Shown here piece after piece: positions 23,606 to 31,855 of a stretch of 64,000 nt of DNA. The stretch lies in assembly GCA_963728855.1 (NCBI GenBank), contig CAVSLN010000012.1, positions 186,001 to 250,000 of the forward strand. Reading direction: 5' to 3'. Each line of letters opens with the position of its first letter. The first letter of the stretch is position 1. A program made the translations under genes and the position numbers. The DNA comes from AC-43 sp963728855. Lineage in GTDB: Bacteria; Actinomycetota; Actinomycetes; Mycobacteriales; Micromonosporaceae. The notes under the pieces are model-generated. The model saw only the letters and a program-made list of their open reading frames with translations. It made no database searches and had not been told where the DNA came from.

Positions 23606-24267
23606 GCGAGGAACACCTCGAACGGGCGCAGGAACGGCGCCAGGTCGTCGAACTCGGGGACCGGGCTCTCGAACGCCGCGATGGCGGTGACCTTCGCGCG
23701 GCGTACCGACAACGGCAGCTCCACGCGGACCGCGCGCTCCCACGGCACCCGCGGGTCCCCGGGCCGCGCCCACTCCCACGTACCCATCGGGTAGTCCAGC
23801 AGCCGCGCCCCGGTCGCCGCGCAGGCGACCGCGGCCGCCCGGCCGACCGCCTCGTGGTCCGGGTCGCCGTCGCCCCGCCAGGTGGCCAGGCACCAGCGCC
23901 CCGGCCACAGCAGCGGGATGAGCGCGTCCTCCAGTGCATCTTCGTTGATGTCCCCGGCCGGCTGGTTGAGCCGGCGTACCGCGGTTCCGTTGAGCCACAA
24001 GGATCGCAGCGCCCGCTCGGTCTCGATGCTGCACCGGCTCGCGACCGCCCCGCCGTTGGTCACGGTGACCAGCTCGGCCCGCCCGAGTAGGGACAGCAGC
24101 CCCCCGGCGCCCAGCACGCCGTCGTCCGGATGCGGCGTGACGACCAGCGGGGTATCCACGCAGTCCAGCTTGAGCTCGGGAAAGCCCCAGGCCGGCGCCC
24201 ACGACCGCCATTCCTGCTCCGCGACCTCCACGGTCCGGGCCTTCCCCCGCGCCGGTGACCCAAACAT
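23602..24267 (-). CDS. PIG-L family deacetylase-like protein
   Basis: 221 aa with the LmbE/PIG-L fold: VVTPHPDDGVLGAGG near residue 43, a second motif GDGDPDHEAVGRAAA with the third zinc ligand His near 138, and LLDYPMGTWEWA. Family members remove acetyl groups from GlcNAc-containing metabolites such as mycothiol or glycolipid precursors. The usual AHPDDE reads PHPDDG here: zinc-binding His and Asp and the base Asp remain, but the final Glu is Gly. It converges on yihY with stop codons sharing CTAG. It is divergent from the GH20 gene, which may suggest joint use in amino-sugar metabolism. Confidence 0.8.
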   Translation of the reverse strand: MFGSPARGKARTVEVAEQEWRSWAPAWGFPELKLDCVDTPLVVTPHPDDGVLGAGGLLSLLGRAELVTVTNGGAVASRCSIETERALRSLWLNGTAVRRLNQPAGDINEDALEDALIPLLWPGRWCLATWRGDGDPDHEAVGRAAAVACAATGARLLDYPMGTWEWARPGDPRVPWERAVRVELPLSVRRAKVTAIAAFESPVPEFDDLAPFLRPFEVFLA

Positions 24268-24284
24268 CGGATCTGTTAGAGAGG

Positions 24285-24313
24285 TTGCCTATCAAAGAAC
24301 CGGCCGATATGGT
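24285..24313 (+). promoter_or_regulatory. Candidate promoter of the GH20 gene
   Basis: TTGCCT at 24285-24290, a 17-nt spacer and TATGGT at 24308-24313 form a reasonable sigma-70-type pair 30 nt before the ATG at 24344. The palindromic DasR operator often found before chitin genes was not seen. Confidence 0.45.
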
Positions 24314-24343
24314 GATGGCCATCTATCGCCTCGGGAGGTCGCC

Positions 24344-25924
24344 ATGCGCGTACGGCTACTGGTTCTGGCGGGCCTGTCGCTCGTCCTGGCCGGCTCCGCG
24401 GCGGGCGCGGCGCTGACCGCCGCGCCACCCGCCGACGCCGCGGTCGCCACCGGCTTCGCCAGCGTGGTACCGGCGCCGGCGAGCACGGCACCGACCTCCG
24501 GCGCCAGCTACTCCATCGGTACGGGCACGGGGATCTCCACCGACTCCACACCGGTCGGCGAGTACCTCGCCGGCATCCTCCGCCCGTCGACCGGGTACCC
24601 GCTGCCCGTACGCGCCCCGTCAGGTACGCCGAAGGGCATCGCGCTGCTGCTGTCCGGCGCGCCCGAGCAGGTCGGCACCGAGGGGTACACGCTCGACGTC
24701 AGCTCCACCGCCGTGGTGATCCGGGCGCGCCGGCCGGCCGGGCTCTTCGCCGGCGTCCAGACGCTGCGCCAGCTCCTACCGTCCACAGTGGAGAGTCGCG
24801 CGGTGAAGCCGGGCCCGTGGAAGGTGCCCGGCGGGCACGTCCTGGACTACCCGCGCTTCGCCTACCGCGGCGCGATGCTGGACGTGGCCCGGCACTTCTT
24901 CACGGTCGCGCAGGTCGAGCGGTACATCGACGAGGTCGCCCTCTACAAGGTGAACTACCTGCACCTGCACCTGTCCGACGACCAGGGCTGGCGGATCGCG
25001 ATCAACGGCTGGGAGCGGCTGGCCACCTACGGCGGCGGTACGGCGGTCGGGGGCGGTCCGGGCGGCTACTACACCCAGGCCGACTACCAGGCCATCGTCG
25101 CGTACGCGCAGCAGCGCTTCATCACGCTGGTACCCGAGATCGACATGCCCGGACACACCAACGCCGCACTCGCCTCCTACGCCCAGCTCAACTGCGACGG
25201 CAAGGCCCCGCCGCGCTACACGGGTATCGAGGTCGGGTTCAGCACGCTGTGCGTCAGCAAGGACATCACGTACACGTTCATCGACGACGTGCTCGGCCAG
25301 CTCGCCGCCCTGACCCCCGGCCCGTACCTGCACATCGGCGGGGACGAGGCGCAGTCCACCACGCCGGCCGACTACACGAAGTTCATCGACCGGGTCCAGC
25401 AGATCGTGGCCGCGCACGGCAAGACCGTGCTCGGCTGGCACGACGTGGTCCACGCGACGCCGCTGCCGTCCACCGTCGCCGAGTTCTGGGACACCACGAC
25501 GAGCGACGCGGCTGTCGCCAGTGCCGCACAGCACGGGACGAAGCTCGTGATGGCGCCGGCCAACCACGCGTACCTCGACATGAAGTACAACGCCTCGACC
25601 CCGCTCGGGCAGGACTGGGCCGGCCTCACCGACGTCAAGAAGGCGTACGGGTGGAACCCGGGCGCGTACCTGTCCGGCGTACCGGAGTCGGCCGTACTCG
25701 GCGTCGAAGCTCCACTGTGGACAGAGACGATCGTGACGACCGCCAACATCGAGTACATGGCCTTCCCGCGGCTGCCCGCGATCGCCGAGCTGGGCTGGTC
25801 GCCGCAGTCCACGCACAACTGGACGGCGTTCAAGAACCGGCTGGCGGCCCAGGGCCCGCGCTGGAAGGTGCTCAACCTGAAGTACTACCGCTCGACCCAG
25901 GTGCCCTGGCCGAGCGGCTCGTGA
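24344..25924 (+). CDS. Secreted beta-N-acetylhexosaminidase, GH20
   Basis: 526 aa from ATG 24344 with GGGAGG 5 nt upstream. A signal peptide (RLLVLAGLSLVLAGSAAGAA, cleavage near residue 33) is followed by a GH20b-like alpha/beta domain (about 40-165) and the catalytic barrel from FAYRGAMLDVARHFF. Catalytic Asp-Glu lie in YLHIGGDEAQ near residue 335; LHLHLSDDQGWRI, LVPEIDMPGHTNAA and a late PLWTETI are further family motifs. It releases terminal GlcNAc or GalNAc from chitin fragments and wall glycans outside the cell. It is monocistronic. Confidence 0.93.
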   Translation: MRVRLLVLAGLSLVLAGSAAGAALTAAPPADAAVATGFASVVPAPASTAPTSGASYSIGTGTGISTDSTPVGEYLAGILRPSTGYPLPVRAPSGTPKGIALLLSGAPEQVGTEGYTLDVSSTAVVIRARRPAGLFAGVQTLRQLLPSTVESRAVKPGPWKVPGGHVLDYPRFAYRGAMLDVARHFFTVAQVERYIDEVALYKVNYLHLHLSDDQGWRIAINGWERLATYGGGTAVGGGPGGYYTQADYQAIVAYAQQRFITLVPEIDMPGHTNAALASYAQLNCDGKAPPRYTGIEVGFSTLCVSKDITYTFIDDVLGQLAALTPGPYLHIGGDEAQSTTPADYTKFIDRVQQIVAAHGKTVLGWHDVVHATPLPSTVAEFWDTTTSDAAVASAAQHGTKLVMAPANHAYLDMKYNASTPLGQDWAGLTDVKKAYGWNPGAYLSGVPESAVLGVEAPLWTETIVTTANIEYMAFPRLPAIAELGWSPQSTHNWTAFKNRLAAQGPRWKVLNLKYYRSTQVPWPSGS

Positions 25925-26030
25925 CGGCGGTCGGCTCGCCGGGCCATCGACGTATGCCGACTCGACCGTCGCGATAGGTGCGCGCCGTTCGAACTAGGCA
26001 GGGATCGCCCGAAAGGGGTAGGGTCACCGT

Positions 26031-26375
26031 ATGTCCGTCGTTGCGCCGCAGCCTGGCCGACGACGAGGCGCGCGCCGGTCCGTACCGTTGCTGGTCGGGC
26101 TGGCCGTGCTGTCCATCGCGGCCGGTGCACGGCTCGCGCCTCCGGCTGAGGCCACCGCTGGCCAGCCGGTAGCTTCCGTCGCCGCGTACGCGGCACCCGC
26201 GGCGGCCGTCCAGGTGGAGCACCCGGGCGAGGCGACCTCCACCGTCGCCCCGGACCGCCCACAGATCGCGCCGAGCGCCGGAAAGGCCGCACCGGTAAGG
26301 GATTTCGGGGTTCATCAGCACGAGCTGGCCGGCTACCCGCGAGCGGACCGGTCCCGGGCTCCGCCCGCGCGCTGA
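26031..26375 (+). CDS. Hypothetical secreted or membrane-anchored protein, 114 aa
   Basis: ATG 26031, with a purine-rich AGGGGTAGGG upstream, gives a basic N-terminus (GRRRGARR), a hydrophobic stretch (SVPLLVGLAVLSIAAGARLA) and a low-complexity Ala/Pro/Val-rich remainder. This has the form of a short exported protein or of one with an N-terminal membrane anchor. No family is recognised and the opposite strand is also open here, so existence is moderately supported. Confidence 0.5.
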   Translation: MSVVAPQPGRRRGARRSVPLLVGLAVLSIAAGARLAPPAEATAGQPVASVAAYAAPAAAVQVEHPGEATSTVAPDRPQIAPSAGKAAPVRDFGVHQHELAGYPRADRSRAPPAR

Positions 26376-26430
26376 CCGCGTCTGCCGCTACCCCCCTCAC
26401 TTTCTCCCTTCCCGCGCATCGACGGATGAG

Positions 26431-27189
26431 GTGCTCGCCGTGCGAACCTTGCTGTATAATGTCCAGCTCAACATGCCCGACGCATTGACCATCTGGCTCG
26501 GCCTGGTCGCGTTCGGCGCGCTGGGCTGTGCGTTGCTGGCCGCGTCCAGCCGGCCGCCGCGCCGCCGCCGTGCCCCCGGTCCCGCCGTGCCCACCCGCCT
26601 CGTCACCCAGGCCCAGGACCGCCGCCGGTACGCGCAGGAGGTGGCCGTCGCCGCCGCGCGCGCGGGCCGGACGGCGGAACGCAGCCAGCGGGAGTGGGAG
26701 GCCACGCGCAACGCGAAGGAGGCCGCCTGGCGCGCGTTCGACGCCGCCGACCGGGCCGCGCGCCGGGTGATGAGGGCAGCGGCCTTCCCGATACCGGACT
26801 CACCACTCACCACCGAGGAGGCGGCCAGCCGCGAGCGGTACCTCCACCGGGCCGCGACCGCCGCGTACCACCGTGGTGAGTTGGGCCTCGAACAGGTCAG
26901 CGCGGCCCTGCTGCACCGCGGCGGGTGGGACCCGCACCGGCACCCCGCCGAGCAGGAGGTGGTTCTTCGCCGCCTTGCCCGGACCCGGCTGCTGGAGACA
27001 TACCATGCGGTGTCCGAGGCCGAGCGCACGGCTTGGGGGCAGGCGGAGGCCGCGGCGGAGGCGTGGCACCGCCTGAGCCGCGAGTCCCTCGCCGCGGCGG
27101 TCCGGGCGCAGGCGGCCCCGACCCGGCCGGTGCCACCGGCGCGGCGCGGCTCGGTGGCGGTGCCCGCGCCCCGGTTCGCGCTGCGCTGA
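26431..27189 (+). CDS. Hypothetical membrane-anchored helical protein
   Basis: 252 aa from GTG 26431, or from ATG 26473. One membrane segment (WLGLVAFGALGCALLAAS) is followed by a basic patch and a long Ala/Arg/Glu-rich helical region (about residues 55-125 and 175-235), probably coiled coil, on the cytoplasmic side. The centre has LTTEEAASRERYLHRAATAAY. The composition resembles cytoskeletal or septation-associated proteins, but no family is recognised. Codon bias fits the genome. It is followed by a convergent gene. Confidence 0.65.
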   Translation: MLAVRTLLYNVQLNMPDALTIWLGLVAFGALGCALLAASSRPPRRRRAPGPAVPTRLVTQAQDRRRYAQEVAVAAARAGRTAERSQREWEATRNAKEAAWRAFDAADRAARRVMRAAAFPIPDSPLTTEEAASRERYLHRAATAAYHRGELGLEQVSAALLHRGGWDPHRHPAEQEVVLRRLARTRLLETYHAVSEAERTAWGQAEAAAEAWHRLSRESLAAAVRAQAAPTRPVPPARRGSVAVPAPRFALR

Positions 27190-27278
27190 CCGGCCGCGTG
27201 CCGGCGCCGGTCCGCCGCGCGGGCCTGCCTCCCGGCGCGGCACCGTTCCTGTTCGACCCACCACACCACCCACTCAAG

Positions 27279-27821
27279 TCACCGGAACACGCCGAGCAGG
27301 CAGGCGAGCGTCAGGCCGAAAAGCACCACGCCGAGCAGGCCCTGCAGCACCAGCGGGGTGCCGAAGTGGGTCCACAGGGTGGCCCGGCGCGGGCGCAGCG
27401 TACGGCCGGTGGTGAGGTTCTCGATCGGACCGGCGAGCAGGGGCAGGTCGCCCTTCTGGCGGCGGGCCCCGGTGCGGATCCGGTCGGTCCGGATCAGCGC
27501 GCTGCGCCCGAGGTACCCGTGCACCTCCACCTCGATGACCGAGCCGTCCGCGTCACGGACGTGGATCGGCGTCACCATGAACTCCGGCCCCTTGCGTAAG
27601 GACTTGATGGGCCGGCGCGCGGTGCCTGGTGGCCCCGTGCGCAGGAGGGCTCCGATGACGAGGCCGAGCAGCTCCGGTACGACCGCGGCGAGGAGCAGGG
27701 GGAAGAGCAGGATCGGAGGGATGCGTAACTGGCGGGCGTACGACTCCTCGACCTCCAGGACCTTTCCCAGGACGATCCGGCGGCTGGGTACCTTGGTCGG
27801 CGTACGCGTCGGGCTTGTCAT
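27279..27821 (-). CDS. Hypothetical membrane protein with two membrane segments
   Basis: 180 aa from ATG 27821. A short N-terminus (VPSRRIVLGKVLEVEESYAR) leads to a hydrophobic segment (ILLFPLLLAAVVPELLGLVIG), a soluble middle of mostly beta strands with FMVTPIHVRDADGSVIEVEV and YLGRSALIRTDRI, and a second segment at the C-terminus (FGTPLVLQGLLGVVLFGLTLACLLGVF). The middle resembles a small RNA- or ligand-binding barrel inserted between helices. No family name can be given. It is divergent from the DUF998 gene 64 nt away; the two may share a control region. Confidence 0.65.
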   Translation of the reverse strand: MTSPTRTPTKVPSRRIVLGKVLEVEESYARQLRIPPILLFPLLLAAVVPELLGLVIGALLRTGPPGTARRPIKSLRKGPEFMVTPIHVRDADGSVIEVEVHGYLGRSALIRTDRIRTGARRQKGDLPLLAGPIENLTTGRTLRPRRATLWTHFGTPLVLQGLLGVVLFGLTLACLLGVFR

Positions 27822-27885
27822 GCGTCCAGAGTCGACGACTGGTGACGCCTCGACAACGCAGAGTATATGAGGAACCGGATCACTC

Positions 27886-28488
27886 ATGTCTGTCACGGTG
27901 CGGCTGTCGGCCGGCTCGGCGGTGGGGGCGACCGTGCTCGCCACGCTGGGTCTGGTGCTCGCCACCCGCGACGGGCCGGGGATCGCCGGCTACATCAGCG
28001 AGGCGGGCGTCTCCGGCGCCCCGCATGCCGCGCTGTACCGGCTGAGCGTCTTCCTGCTCGCGCTCGCGGCCGCGGGCGCGGCGCTCGCCCTGCGGCCGGT
28101 GGCCGGGCTGGCCGCCCTCGCGCTCGGCACCGCCGCCCCGTGCCTCGTGGTGGCCGGCTCGGCGCCGTGCAGCGCCGGGTGCCCGCTGCCGCCCTACCAG
28201 AACCCGACGGCCGGGGACCTGGTGCATGCCGGGGCGAGCATCGCGGCCACCGGGCTGTGCGCGCTGGCGATGCTGGCCGCCGCGGGGTGGGCGGCGGAGC
28301 GGCCGCTGCGGGCCGCGTCGGGATGGGGCGCGGCGGCAACGGTGCCGATGCTCACCGTCATGGCCGTCGCGATGCTCGCGGTCGGGCACGGGCCGGTCAC
28401 CGGGCTGCTGGAGCGCCTCTCCGTTGGCTGTTGCCTCGCGTGGCTCGTCGGCGTCTCCACGCTGCGCGCCCGGCCGCCGCGGCGTTAG
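27886..28488 (+). CDS. DUF998 family membrane protein
   Basis: 200 aa with six hydrophobic segments and the DUF998 arrangement: an early ISEAGVSGAPHAALYRL motif between helices 1 and 2, PCSAGCPLPPYQNPTAGDLVHAG in the loop after helix 3, and a conserved His before helix 4. Two Cys in that loop (PCSAGCP) could form a disulfide outside the membrane. Function of the family is unknown. It lies 29 nt before the D,D-carboxypeptidase gene on the same strand and may be co-transcribed with it. Confidence 0.75.
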   Translation: MSVTVRLSAGSAVGATVLATLGLVLATRDGPGIAGYISEAGVSGAPHAALYRLSVFLLALAAAGAALALRPVAGLAALALGTAAPCLVVAGSAPCSAGCPLPPYQNPTAGDLVHAGASIAATGLCALAMLAAAGWAAERPLRAASGWGAAATVPMLTVMAVAMLAVGHGPVTGLLERLSVGCCLAWLVGVSTLRARPPRR

Positions 28489-28517
28489 CCGGCGCCCGGT
28501 CGGGGTACGCGGCTGCC

Positions 28518-29750
28518 GTGGTTCGGGTTGACACACCAGTGAAGCCGATGCGGCCGGTCAGCCGCCGATGGGTGCTGTCCACGGCGCTGGCCGCGCTCGT
28601 CGTGGTGAGTGGGGCACTGGCGCTGCGGCTGGGCCTTCCGCAGCCCATGCCGCAGGTGACTCAGACGGTGCCGGCGGCGTACGTGGTTCCGGGTACCCCG
28701 CCGACCGTTTCCTGGCCGTCCGTGGGACAGGCCACCGTCGAGGTCGAGGGGCTGGGGGGACTCGGGTCCTCGGGCGTCTCGCAGCCGGTACCGATCGCCA
28801 GCGTCGCCAAGATGATGACCGCCTACGTGGTCCTGAAGGAGCACCCGATCGGTATGGACGAGGCCGGTCCGACGCTGACCGTCAGCAACGAGGAGGCGGC
28901 CGCGTACCCGGCCCAACTGGCGTCCGGCCAGTCCCTCGTCAAGGTCGAGGCGGGCGAGGTGCTCACCGAACGGCAGGCGCTGGAGGCGCTGCTGCTGCCG
29001 TCGGCCAACAACGTCGCCTACATCCTCGCCCGGTGGGTCGCCGGCGGTACGGACGCGTTCGTGGCCCGGATGAACCAGACCGCGGCCCGGCTCGGCATGG
29101 CGCAGACGCACTACACCGACCCCTCAGGGCTCGACGACAAGACCGTCAGCACCGCCACCGACCAGGTCAAGCTGGCCCGGATGGCGGTCGCGGTACCGGC
29201 CCTGGCCCAGGTCGTGGCGATGAAGGAGGCCACGCTCCCGGTCGTCGGGCTGGTCAAGAACGTCAACAAGCTGCTCGGCCAGGACGGCATCGCGGGGATC
29301 AAGACCGGCTCCACCGACCAGGCCGGGGGCTGTCTCGTCTTCTCCGCGAACGTCGACGTGGCCGGGCACCCGGTCACCGTCCTCGGCGCGGTGCTCGGGG
29401 CCAGCGGCGGTATGTCCGACGCGTTCACGGCGAGCCAGCGGCTGGTACAGGTGGCGAGGGACGCGGTGCACCCGTACCGGGTGGTGCAGGCCGGGCAGCC
29501 CGTCGCGACGGTACGGGCGGCGATGGGCCAGGCTACGACGCTGGTCGCCGCCGGGGACGTGGAGGTGCTCGGCTGGCCCGGGCTGAGGTACCAGGTGGAC
29601 ACCGTGGCCAAGGTGCCGGCCGAGGTCGGGGCCGGCGCGGAGATCGGTACGTTGCAGCTGACCGCCTCCGGCCCGGCCGCGAGCACGGCGGTACGGACCA
29701 GCGGCGCACTCGCCTCGCCCGGCTGGTGGGACAAGCTGACCCACCGGTGA
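28518..29750 (+). CDS. D-alanyl-D-alanine carboxypeptidase (penicillin-binding protein, S11)
   Basis: About 410 aa from GTG 28518; GTG 28539 and ATG 28548 are alternatives. An N-terminal membrane anchor (RRWVLSTALAALVVVSGALAL) precedes the S11 transpeptidase-like domain: nucleophile PIASVAKMMTAY (SxxK), LLLPSANNVAYIL (SxN) and GIKTGSTDQAGG (KTG). It trims the terminal D-Ala of wall pentapeptides and so limits cross-linking. The last 100 residues form the C-terminal beta domain. The convergent neighbour is an L,D-transpeptidase, which uses the tetrapeptides this enzyme makes. Confidence 0.88.
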   Translation: MVRVDTPVKPMRPVSRRWVLSTALAALVVVSGALALRLGLPQPMPQVTQTVPAAYVVPGTPPTVSWPSVGQATVEVEGLGGLGSSGVSQPVPIASVAKMMTAYVVLKEHPIGMDEAGPTLTVSNEEAAAYPAQLASGQSLVKVEAGEVLTERQALEALLLPSANNVAYILARWVAGGTDAFVARMNQTAARLGMAQTHYTDPSGLDDKTVSTATDQVKLARMAVAVPALAQVVAMKEATLPVVGLVKNVNKLLGQDGIAGIKTGSTDQAGGCLVFSANVDVAGHPVTVLGAVLGASGGMSDAFTASQRLVQVARDAVHPYRVVQAGQPVATVRAAMGQATTLVAAGDVEVLGWPGLRYQVDTVAKVPAEVGAGAEIGTLQLTASGPAASTAVRTSGALASPGWWDKLTHR

Positions 29751-29783
29751 GGCGCACCGCATGAGGAGTCACCGGCCGGACGG

Positions 29784-29828
29784 GTCGCCGCTTGAGAAGT
29801 CACCGCTTGAGGTGTCACCGCTTGAGGT
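29784..29828. repeat. Three 15-bp tandem repeats at the L,D-transpeptidase 3' end
   Basis: Units start at 29784, 29799 and 29814 with consensus GTCACCGCTTGAGGT. The last copy covers the final codons and stop of the transpeptidase gene, so its YLKR-stop end has been duplicated twice into the spacer by slippage. Confidence 0.8.
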
Positions 29829-30951
29829 AGTCGGCCCAGCTCAGGTCCCACATCGTCCAGCCGTTGTCCGGCGCCAGGTGCTTCTCGGTGCCGGTCACGG
29901 TCACCGGGTCGCCGACGCGGGAGTTGTCGTAGACCCATTTCGCGTTGTCGGTCGACAGGTTCGTACAGCCGTGGCTCACGTTGTTGTGTCCCTGGTCGGG
30001 TACGGACCAGGGGGCGGCGTGGATGTACTCCCCGTCGGCGGTGAGCCGCTCGGCGTACCGGACGTCGAGCTGGTCACGGTCGCTGTATACCCAGTGCGCG
30101 CTCGGCTCCCGGGTGGTGACCACCATCGTGCCGCTCGACGACGGCGAGGTCGGCCTGCCCAGGCTGACCGGGAAGGACTTGACCTGCCGGCCGTCCCGGA
30201 ACACCTGCATCTGCTTGCTGGCGTTGCTGATTTGGAACACCAGGGCGTCGCCGATGGTGACGCCTGCGCCCCGGTCGGTGTCCAGGTACTGCCCGGCTAC
30301 CGGCACCCCGCCCAGCGCCGCGTTGACCGTGACCCGGGTGCCGGGCTGCCAGTACGACCTCGGGCGGTAGAGCACCTGGCGGTCGCCGAACCAGCGCCAG
30401 GCTCCCTCCTGCGGCGGGTCGCTGCGTACGGACAGGTGCCGCTGCACCTCGGCCCGGGCCGCGGGCGGTACGGGCGAGCCGAACTCGAGGACGAGCGGCA
30501 TGCCGACCCCGTACACCTCGCCGGCCCGCAGGGCCAGCCTGGTGCGCACCGGCTGCGTGCCGGGGTCCGGCATCGTGGTGAAGCCGCTCGTCCGCACGAC
30601 CCGGCTCCCGCCCGGGCCGAGCGCGGTCACCGTCGCCTGGTAGCGCGTGCCGTACCGCAGCGGCTTCTCCGGTACCCACGAGATGCCGTCGCGTACCGCT
30701 CCGGCGACGCGGGTACCGGCCCCGTCGGTCAGCTGGACGTCGCGGACCTGGTAGCCCGGCGAGGCCACGCCGATCTCGGTCGTCGCCGGCTGGCCCGTGG
30801 CGCCGGCTGGCGGGACGACGATCGGCCGGTCCGGCGGCGTCCGCCCGCGCTGCCTCGTCGATGTCCCCTGGCAGGCGGTGAGTACCAGGGCCATGCCCAG
30901 TGCCGCGGCCGCGACAAGCGCCAGCCATCCGGCCCTTCCGCTCCGGCTCAC
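29815..30951 (-). CDS. Lipoprotein L,D-transpeptidase (YkuD) with Ig-like domains
   Basis: 378 aa from GTG 30951. A signal peptide ends in lipobox VLTAC, so it is a lipoprotein. Residues about 50-220 form Ig-like domains with GTRYQATVTALGPGG and a strand-rich LVLEFGSPVPPAARAE, as in mycobacterial LdtMt2-type enzymes. The YkuD domain (about 235-355) has IHAAPWSVPDQGHNNVSHGC followed by TNLS, with the nucleophilic Cys. It makes 3-3 meso-diaminopimelate cross-links in peptidoglycan and resists most beta-lactams. It converges on the S11 carboxypeptidase, which supplies its tetrapeptide donor. Confidence 0.93.
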   Translation of the reverse strand: MSRSGRAGWLALVAAAALGMALVLTACQGTSTRQRGRTPPDRPIVVPPAGATGQPATTEIGVASPGYQVRDVQLTDGAGTRVAGAVRDGISWVPEKPLRYGTRYQATVTALGPGGSRVVRTSGFTTMPDPGTQPVRTRLALRAGEVYGVGMPLVLEFGSPVPPAARAEVQRHLSVRSDPPQEGAWRWFGDRQVLYRPRSYWQPGTRVTVNAALGGVPVAGQYLDTDRGAGVTIGDALVFQISNASKQMQVFRDGRQVKSFPVSLGRPTSPSSSGTMVVTTREPSAHWVYSDRDQLDVRYAERLTADGEYIHAAPWSVPDQGHNNVSHGCTNLSTDNAKWVYDNSRVGDPVTVTGTEKHLAPDNGWTMWDLSWADYLKR

Positions 30952-31198
30952 CCTTCCGTTGTGCCGCTCAGGACGGGTCGCAAACCCCGTGCGCAGGTGG
31001 CCGCGCCGGACCCGGCCACGATGGCCTCGACGACGTGCCCGGCCACACCCGTGACGGGTGAGGCGAACGCGCCCAACCACACCACGGTGACCCGCACCGC
31101 CGCGTGGTAACGGGCGGGCGGCGCGGGTAGGGTGCGACAAACCCGCCCGCGGGTCGCGGCGGTCCGGAGCGCAGGCACAGCGGGAGGGGCGCCGTCGG

Positions 31199-31855
31199 GT
31201 GGACGAGCGGGACCTGGCCGACGCGCTCCGCCTCGCCCGCAAAGGCGACGAGGCCGGGTTCGCGCGGCTGTGGCGCGGGTACCATCCGGCGCTGCTGCGG
31301 TACCTGCGCGTGGTGGTCGGGGAGGCGGCCGAGGATGTCGCCTCGGAGACCTGGCTGCAGGTGTCCCGGGACCTGGCCGGGTACCGGGGCGACCCGGGCG
31401 GTTTCCGGGTCTGGCTGTTCCGTGTCGCGCGACACCGAGCCATTGACGACCGTCGACGGGTACGGCGCCGGCCGGAGGACCTCGTGGAGCCGGCGTGGGT
31501 ACCGGAGCCGGCGGCGGCGCCGGACGCGGGGGAGGAGGCGGCACAGCGGCTGGACACCGGGTGGGCGCTGGCCGTCATCGGTACACTGCCGCGCGACCAG
31601 GCGGAGGCCGTCCTGCTGCGGGTGGTGGCGGGGCTGGACGTCGCCGGGGCCGCGGCGGTGCTGGGCAAGCGGCCGGGCGCGGTACGGGTGGCGGCCATGC
31701 GCGGGCTGCGCCGGCTGGCGCGGCGGGCCGAGGTACAGGCGCGTCGGACGCCGTACCCCCACGAGGGTGTAACGGCGGCCGGCCCGGCGACGCCTCTGCC
31801 AATGTCATGCGTACCCACCGACCGAGCCAGCGACCGCCGACCATCCGGCGGCTGA
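31199..31855 (+). CDS. ECF sigma factor
   Basis: 218 aa from GTG 31199; GGGAGGGG lies about 8 nt upstream. Region 2 is seen in EAGFARLWRGYHPALLRYLR, AEDVASETWLQV and FRVWLFRVARHRAIDDRRR. Region 4 is TLPRDQAEAVLLRVVAGLDVA with VLGKRPGAVRVAAMRGLRRL. It would direct RNA polymerase to a stress or envelope regulon. The last 45 residues lie beyond region 4 and overlap the start of the next gene by 49 nt, the usual layout of a sigma factor with its anti-sigma gene. Confidence 0.88.
   Translation: MDERDLADALRLARKGDEAGFARLWRGYHPALLRYLRVVVGEAAEDVASETWLQVSRDLAGYRGDPGGFRVWLFRVARHRAIDDRRRVRRRPEDLVEPAWVPEPAAAPDAGEEAAQRLDTGWALAVIGTLPRDQAEAVLLRVVAGLDVAGAAAVLGKRPGAVRVAAMRGLRRLARRAEVQARRTPYPHEGVTAAGPATPLPMSCVPTDRASDRRPSGG

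Noticed and set aside
24285..24343. DasR-type operator before the hexosaminidase gene
   Set aside because: No sequence close to the known palindromic consensus was found in the upstream region.
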